17,416 nt of DNA from Saprospiraceae bacterium (GTDB lineage: Bacteria > Bacteroidota > Bacteroidia > Chitinophagales > Saprospiraceae), in the NCBI GenBank assembly GCA_004297645.1, contig SCUG01000258.1:1-17416 (forward strand), in the 5' to 3' direction. The translations under genes were made by a program, and so were the position numbers. Every line of letters starts with the position of its first letter. Positions within the stretch are counted from its first letter, which is position 1. Under the pieces are notes generated by a model that was not told the origin of the DNA, ran no database searches, and saw nothing but the letters and a program-made list of their open reading frames with translations. This document shows positions 14,047 to 17,416 of the stretch, piece after piece.

Positions 14047-15498
14047 TCACTCGCCTTGCCGGAGAATTTCCTCCGGTGCCAATGCGCTTGACCGCAAGGC
14101 CAGCAGCGCCACCGTTTCCACATGGTGGGTATGCGGGAACATATCCACCGGCTGGATTTTCAGCAGGTCGTATTTTTCTTTCAGCAGGCTGATGTCACGT
14201 GCCTGCGTGGCGGGGTTACAGCTCACGTACACGATTTTGGGTGCTTCGAGTTGGAGGAACATTTTCACCACATCGGTGTGCATGCCAGCCCGGGGCGGGT
14301 CGGTGATGACGAGGTCCGGCTTTCCGTGCTTTTCAGCAAATTGGGAGGTGAGAATATCTCTCACGTCGCCGGCGTAAAAGGTGCAATTGGTGGTGCCGTT
14401 CATGCGGGCGTTTTCCCCGGCATCCACAATGGCCTCCGGCACTTCCTCGATGCCCACCACCTGTTTGCAATATTTGGCTACATACAGGGCGATGCTGCCT
14501 ACGCCGGTGTAAAGGTCGTACACATTTTCTTCACCCGACAACCCGGCGAATTCGACGACCTTGTCGTACAGCACTTTGGCCTGATAGGAGTTGGTTTGGA
14601 AGAATGATTTGGGGCCAATTTTAAAACGGACGTGCCCCAGTTGCTCTTCGATGTAAGGTTTGCCGTGGTAGGAAATCATGTCGAGGTCGAGCACATAGTC
14701 GTTCATTTTTTGGTTGATGCAATAGAAAACGCTGGTGAGCTGTGGCATCTTTTCAATGACTGCATTGAGGTAGCGTTTTATTTTAGGCTGGTCATCTTCA
14801 AAAAAGCTGACGATGAGCATAAGCTCGCCGATGGAGGAGAGGCGGATCATGATGTGCCGCATGAAGCCCTCGTTTTTCCAGAGGTCGAAAAAAGAAAGCC
14901 CCTGCTCTATGGCGACGGCTTTTGCCGTCAGTCGCAGTTCATTGGAGGGGCCGGGCTGCAACCAGCAGTGTTTGATGTCCACAATTTTGTCAAAAGCGCC
15001 GGGGCGGTGAAATCCCAACACATCTTCCTGATTGGAGGCGCCGGTGTTCAGCTCGTCTTTCGTCAGCCAGCGCTTATCCGAAAAGGCGTATTCCAGCTTG
15101 TTGCGGTAGTAAGTGGTATGGTCGCAGGGCACGATGGGAAGGAACTCCTCCGGTGTTATCCTGGCGATGCGAAAAATGGTATCACGTACCACCCGTTCTT
15201 TGTAGTGGGTTTGTGCGGGGTAGCTGAGGTGCTGCCACCGGCAGCCCCCGCAAACGCTGAAATGCTCGCAAAACGGCTCGATCCGGTGTTCCGACAACTT
15301 GTGGTAATGGATGGCAAAGCCCTCCATGTAGTCTTTCTTTTTTTTGACGATATGGGCATCCACCACATCGCCGGGAGCCACATGTTCGACAAAAATAACA
15401 CACCCGGCGGCGTCCCGGCCCACACCCCGTCCCTTGTCGGCCATTCCTGTGATTTCTATTTCCTGAACTATTATTGGTTTTCTCTGCCTTTTGCCCAT
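14047..15498 (-). CDS. rlmD: 23S rRNA (uracil-C5)-methyltransferase RlmD/RumA family
   Basis: This SAM-dependent enzyme of 483 residues makes 5-methyluridine in 23S rRNA (U1939 in E. coli numbering). An N-terminal TRAM domain (about 8-60, with ITGMADKGRGVGR) is followed by an iron-sulfur motif with Cys77, Cys83 and Cys86 and a distant Cys178 (KHCWLQP), the spacing expected for the RumA [4Fe-4S] site. The methyltransferase domain shows FFQTNSYQ, the SAM motif DLYTGVGSIAL, TDPPRAGM and the catalytic Cys427 in VSCNPAT. The start at 15498 (MGKRQRKP) is chosen over 15612, because TRAM begins right after it and a one-mismatch -7 element (GAAATTTG, 15528-15521) lies upstream. The related RlmCD/TrmA families are alternatives, but the Fe-S cysteines favour RlmD. 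The exact uridine target is inferred. Confidence 0.88.
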   Translation of the reverse strand: MGKRQRKPIIVQEIEITGMADKGRGVGRDAAGCVIFVEHVAPGDVVDAHIVKKKKDYMEGFAIHYHKLSEHRIEPFCEHFSVCGGCRWQHLSYPAQTHYKERVVRDTIFRIARITPEEFLPIVPCDHTTYYRNKLEYAFSDKRWLTKDELNTGASNQEDVLGFHRPGAFDKIVDIKHCWLQPGPSNELRLTAKAVAIEQGLSFFDLWKNEGFMRHIMIRLSSIGELMLIVSFFEDDQPKIKRYLNAVIEKMPQLTSVFYCINQKMNDYVLDLDMISYHGKPYIEEQLGHVRFKIGPKSFFQTNSYQAKVLYDKVVEFAGLSGEENVYDLYTGVGSIALYVAKYCKQVVGIEEVPEAIVDAGENARMNGTTNCTFYAGDVRDILTSQFAEKHGKPDLVITDPPRAGMHTDVVKMFLQLEAPKIVYVSCNPATQARDISLLKEKYDLLKIQPVDMFPHTHHVETVALLALRSSALAPEEILRQGE

Positions 15499-15769
15499 AG
15501 TGATAGGTTTGTTTTCGGTGCAAATTTCAGGATGTTTATTGAGACCATAACTCCCTGCCGGCGATTTTCCTCCTGGAGTGCCATGAAAAGCTACGCTGCA
15601 TTTTTCTTTCATGATAAAACTCCGGGGGTTGCTGCCGTGGTGGACGGCGCTATACTAAGAGCTTGTTTGCATTTCGGGGAAGCAGCTATTCGTCGAAAAA
15701 CGAATCCATTTTCCCCGTTCACGTGTTTAATTTTCACTGTTTTTTTTCAATCACAAAAATCTTCTAAAC
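15499..15769. promoter_or_regulatory. Divergent intergenic region between rlmD and the peptidase gene
   Basis: This 271-bp spacer should hold promoters for both flanking genes. It contains an inverted repeat ATTCGT-N6-ACGAAT at 15688-15705 and a one-mismatch -7 element TAATTTTC at 15728-15735 facing the peptidase gene. A T-run (15739-15748) and an A-rich leader lie before the ATG at 15770. The inverted repeat could be an operator or a weak hairpin; no regulator gene is nearby. Confidence 0.4.
15658..15670 (+). repeat. Direct repeat AGAGCTTGTTTGC, left copy
   Basis: The same 13 bases occur at 16452-16464, overlapping the stop codon of the peptidase gene. The two copies therefore bracket that gene 794 bp apart in the same orientation. 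Confidence 0.7.
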
Positions 15770-16453
15770 ATGGGTACGCTGTATTGGGTATTAATCATTG
15801 GAATGTCCGTCGTTGGGTTTGTCATCAGCAACCGGCTGAAAGGCAAGTTTAAAAAATACAGCCAGGTGGGGCTGCGCTCCGGCATGGATGGCAAAGAAGT
15901 GGCTGAAGCGATGCTCCGGCATTATGGCATCCACGAAGTGCAGATTACGCAGGGGAAGGGCATGCTCACCGACCACTATAACCCGCTCAACAAAACGGTG
16001 ATGCTCAGCCCGCAGGTTTATCAGGGGCGCAATGTAGCTGCCGCTGCCGTCGCTGCCCACGAATGCGGCCACGCCGTGCAGCATGCCACTGCGTACGCCT
16101 GGCTCCGGATGCGCTCGGCCTTAGTACCAGTGGTAAATGTGGCGGCCATGGCACAGCAATGGTTGCTGATAGCTGCATTTCTCCTCTTCCAATCTTTTCC
16201 ACAGCTCCTGCTCATCGCCATCGTAGCGTTTGCCGTCACGACGCTGTTTGCGTTTATCACCCTGCCGGTGGAATTCGATGCCAGCCGCCGGGCATTGGTT
16301 TGGCTTGACGAAAGCGGGGTGGCGCAGGGCGCTGAATATGAGGGTGCGAAAGATGCACTTTGGTGGGCCGCCATGACCTATGTTTCGGCAGCGCTGTCGG
16401 CATTGGTGATGCTGCTTTACCTCGTGCTGAGGTACATGGGCAACAGAGATTAG
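15770..16453 (+). CDS. YugP-family membrane zinc metallopeptidase
   Basis: This is a putative membrane-embedded zinc protease of 227 residues; physiological substrates of the family are not established. TM1 lies at residues about 3-20. The zinc motif HECGH is at residues 97-101 within AAAVAAHECGHAVQH, and a probable third ligand Glu168 lies in LPVEFDASRRAL. Two hydrophobic segments between them (about 112-160) and one at the C-terminus (about 200-222) fit the family. Length and motif order match the YugP/neutral zinc metallopeptidase 2 family. The start ATG gives the membrane helix immediately. The gene stands alone between a divergent rlmD and a convergent HD-PycTM gene, and ends at a strong terminator. 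Confidence 0.88.
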   Translation: MGTLYWVLIIGMSVVGFVISNRLKGKFKKYSQVGLRSGMDGKEVAEAMLRHYGIHEVQITQGKGMLTDHYNPLNKTVMLSPQVYQGRNVAAAAVAAHECGHAVQHATAYAWLRMRSALVPVVNVAAMAQQWLLIAAFLLFQSFPQLLLIAIVAFAVTTLFAFITLPVEFDASRRALVWLDESGVAQGAEYEGAKDALWWAAMTYVSAALSALVMLLYLVLRYMGNRD

Positions 16454-16464
16454 AGCTTGTTTGC
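16452..16464 (+). repeat. Direct repeat AGAGCTTGTTTGC, right copy
   Basis: This copy pairs with 15658-15670. Its TTGTTTG can also pair with CAAACAA at 16471-16477, which overlaps the base of the following terminator stem, so two mutually exclusive RNA structures are possible. Confidence 0.7.
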
Positions 16465-16471
16465 CTGGCTC

Positions 16472-16510
16472 AAACAAAAAAGGCCGTCGCAATGACGGCC
16501 TTTTTTGTTT
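16472..16510. terminator. Bidirectional intrinsic terminator
   Basis: AGGCCGTC (16481-16488) pairs with GACGGCCT (16494-16501) around a 5-base loop. The stem continues through an A-run on the left and a T-run on the right (16472-16480 with 16502-16510). It has a U-tract in both directions, so it can serve the peptidase gene on plus and the gene ending at 16511 on minus, whose TAA it directly abuts. Confidence 0.93.
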
Positions 16511-17416
16511 TTAGAAAAGCAACCCAAGCAAAAAGGTCAGGACGGTGGCGGCGAAGCCAGCCATGAAGATATTGTAGGAAATAGAGAGGTAGCGGTACTT
16601 TTTGTCGAGCACCTTTCCGAGGTGGTACAGGTCGCGGGTCATATTGCCGTAAAGCAACTCGCTGTCGTTGAACATTTCTTCCATCAGCTCCTCATATTTT
16701 TCCATTTTCAGGGAGACAAAATTTCCAAAGAACACAATGTTCCTCTTGGCCTCGTCTATGGGTGTACCCTCGTATATCAGTGAGGTGACTTTCGGGCGGG
16801 CAGCCAACACAGCGAATATGAGGGAGGTAAGCCCCATCACCACAAAAATGATGGCAGGCACCAGGATGGCGGGGTTGGTTTCCGCCATGTTGCGGTAAGA
16901 AATCGCCGAAATGATGGCAAAGATGAGAATGGCGTTCAAGCCTATCATGGTGCTCGCCTTGCTACTGGCGATGGAACTCAGGTTGATGTGATTGTGGTAA
17001 TTGGTGTGGAAGAAAGTCAGTGTGCCGCTGGCGGTGCTGCGTTCCAGTGCCCGGAGTTTCCGGTCATCCTGCGGCTCCGCTTTTTTCACTCTCATCGCCT
17101 TCTGTTTATCCAACCGGTCTTTCAGCACCACGAAGTGGCCGGCGGCTACCGGCTCGCAGGTTATCTTGCCATGAGCGGTGTAAAAACGGGCATTGAGCAA
17201 TTGCTGGGTTTGGTACTGCTCCCATTCTTCCTTAGAGTAATGGAGGTTGAGCAATAGCTCCCGCTCGGTGCGCAACAAGGAGGTTTTTTCAAAAAAGCTT
17301 TCTCCGAAATACACAGACCTCACGGCATCCGACAGTAACTGGCCAGCCGGCGTTTTGGGAGTATCCCAAAGAATTGTTGCTTTCAAAATATCGAGAATAA
17401 TTCTCATTTTCCCCGG
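16511..17416 (-). CDS. HD-domain (C-terminal half) fused to Pycsar effector PycTM/DUF5706 (5' partial)
   Basis: The frame is open through the window edge (P-G-K precede the ATG at 17407). Numbering from that internal Met gives 298 residues. Residues 1-105 resemble the second half of HD phosphohydrolases that precede PycTM in Bacteroidota (LKAT-P-TPAGQLLSDA, FFEKTSLLRTERELL, YSKEEWEQ, ARFYTAHGK), so the H and HD ligands should lie beyond the edge. Residues about 139-298 match the Pycsar effector family: SSIASSKASTMIGLNAILI entering TM1 (153-171), TM2 (179-202) ending LAARPKVTSL, then IVFFGNF, Y-GNMTRDLYHLGKVLDKKYRYL and TM3 (277-297). Family members in Pycsar phage defence respond to cyclic pyrimidine nucleotides and disrupt the membrane. 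No cyclase gene is visible here, so a defence role is inferred only. The usual DAD of the HD core reads S-D-A-V here (26-29), which may mean a degenerate hydrolase. Confidence 0.78.
   Translation of the reverse strand, partial: PGKMRIILDILKATILWDTPKTPAGQLLSDAVRSVYFGESFFEKTSLLRTERELLLNLHYSKEEWEQYQTQQLLNARFYTAHGKITCEPVAAGHFVVLKDRLDKQKAMRVKKAEPQDDRKLRALERSTASGTLTFFHTNYHNHINLSSIASSKASTMIGLNAILIFAIISAISYRNMAETNPAILVPAIIFVVMGLTSLIFAVLAARPKVTSLIYEGTPIDEAKRNIVFFGNFVSLKMEKYEELMEEMFNDSELLYGNMTRDLYHLGKVLDKKYRYLSISYNIFMAGFAATVLTFLLGLLF

Noticed and set aside
14030..14377. 115-codon plus-strand frame after the ligase gene
   Set aside because: It is antisense to the C-terminal catalytic part of rlmD and has no independent support.
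15688..15705. Intrinsic terminator at the ATTCGT/ACGAAT inverted repeat
   Set aside because: The stem is only 6 bp, is not GC-rich and has no proper T-run next to it in either direction; kept only as a possible operator in the intergenic entry.
14632..15852. 406-codon plus-strand frame antisense to rlmD
   Set aside because: It overlaps a well-supported rRNA methyltransferase gene on the opposite strand, runs past the start of the peptidase gene, and shows no domain.

Overview
The window looks like chromosome of a GC-rich member of the Bacteroidota, probably Saprospiria (Lewinella/Haliscomenobacter-like). The evidence is type IX secretion (T9SS) sorting domains of both classes: a CHU_C/type B tail on the giant adhesin and type A tails on three smaller proteins. 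Exact TAnnTTTG -7 promoter elements of the Bacteroidota type, a SprB-type repeat, and an HD/Pycsar-effector protein typical of this phylum agree. The genus is an inference.

Layout: (1) 1-5129, plus strand: the 3' part of a very large secreted adhesin with 17 tandem Ig/PKD-like repeats, a SprB-like repeat, one more Ig-like domain and a CHU_C sorting domain; its start lies outside the window. (2) 5102-9510, minus strand: a cluster of T9SS cargo genes built by tandem duplication. Two paralogous seven-bladed propeller proteins (5190-6707 and 7487-9001) flank a short type A sorting-domain protein (6763-7482). A short, apparently truncated propeller gene (9055-9510) lies upstream. An 18-codon stub of the 6763-7482 gene sits after the second propeller and runs into the end of the adhesin. 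A GGGCTGCC-type hairpin stands directly before each propeller start codon. (3) 9802-14027, plus strand: a surface polysaccharide assembly group of Wzx-like flippase, Wzz-like chain-length protein and O-antigen ligase/polymerase. A ten-unit heptamer repeat runs right up to the start of the last gene. (4) 14047-15498, minus strand: RlmD-type 23S rRNA uracil methyltransferase, convergent with group 3. (5) 15770-16453, plus strand: a membrane zinc metallopeptidase of the YugP family. (6) 16511 to the window end, minus strand: a protein with the C-terminal half of an HD domain fused to a Pycsar-effector (PycTM/DUF5706) membrane module, cut by the window edge. Groups 5 and 6 share a strong bidirectional terminator.

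The genes of groups 1-3 all concern the cell surface: secreted adhesin, secreted propeller proteins anchored or released through T9SS, and export and polymerisation of a glycan that could coat the cell. Groups 4-6 are housekeeping or membrane/defence-associated and do not obviously connect to the surface genes. The points most worth a second look are the duplicated cargo unit with its fused stub and pre-ATG hairpins, the heptamer tract abutting the ligase gene, and the HD-PycTM protein at the right edge.
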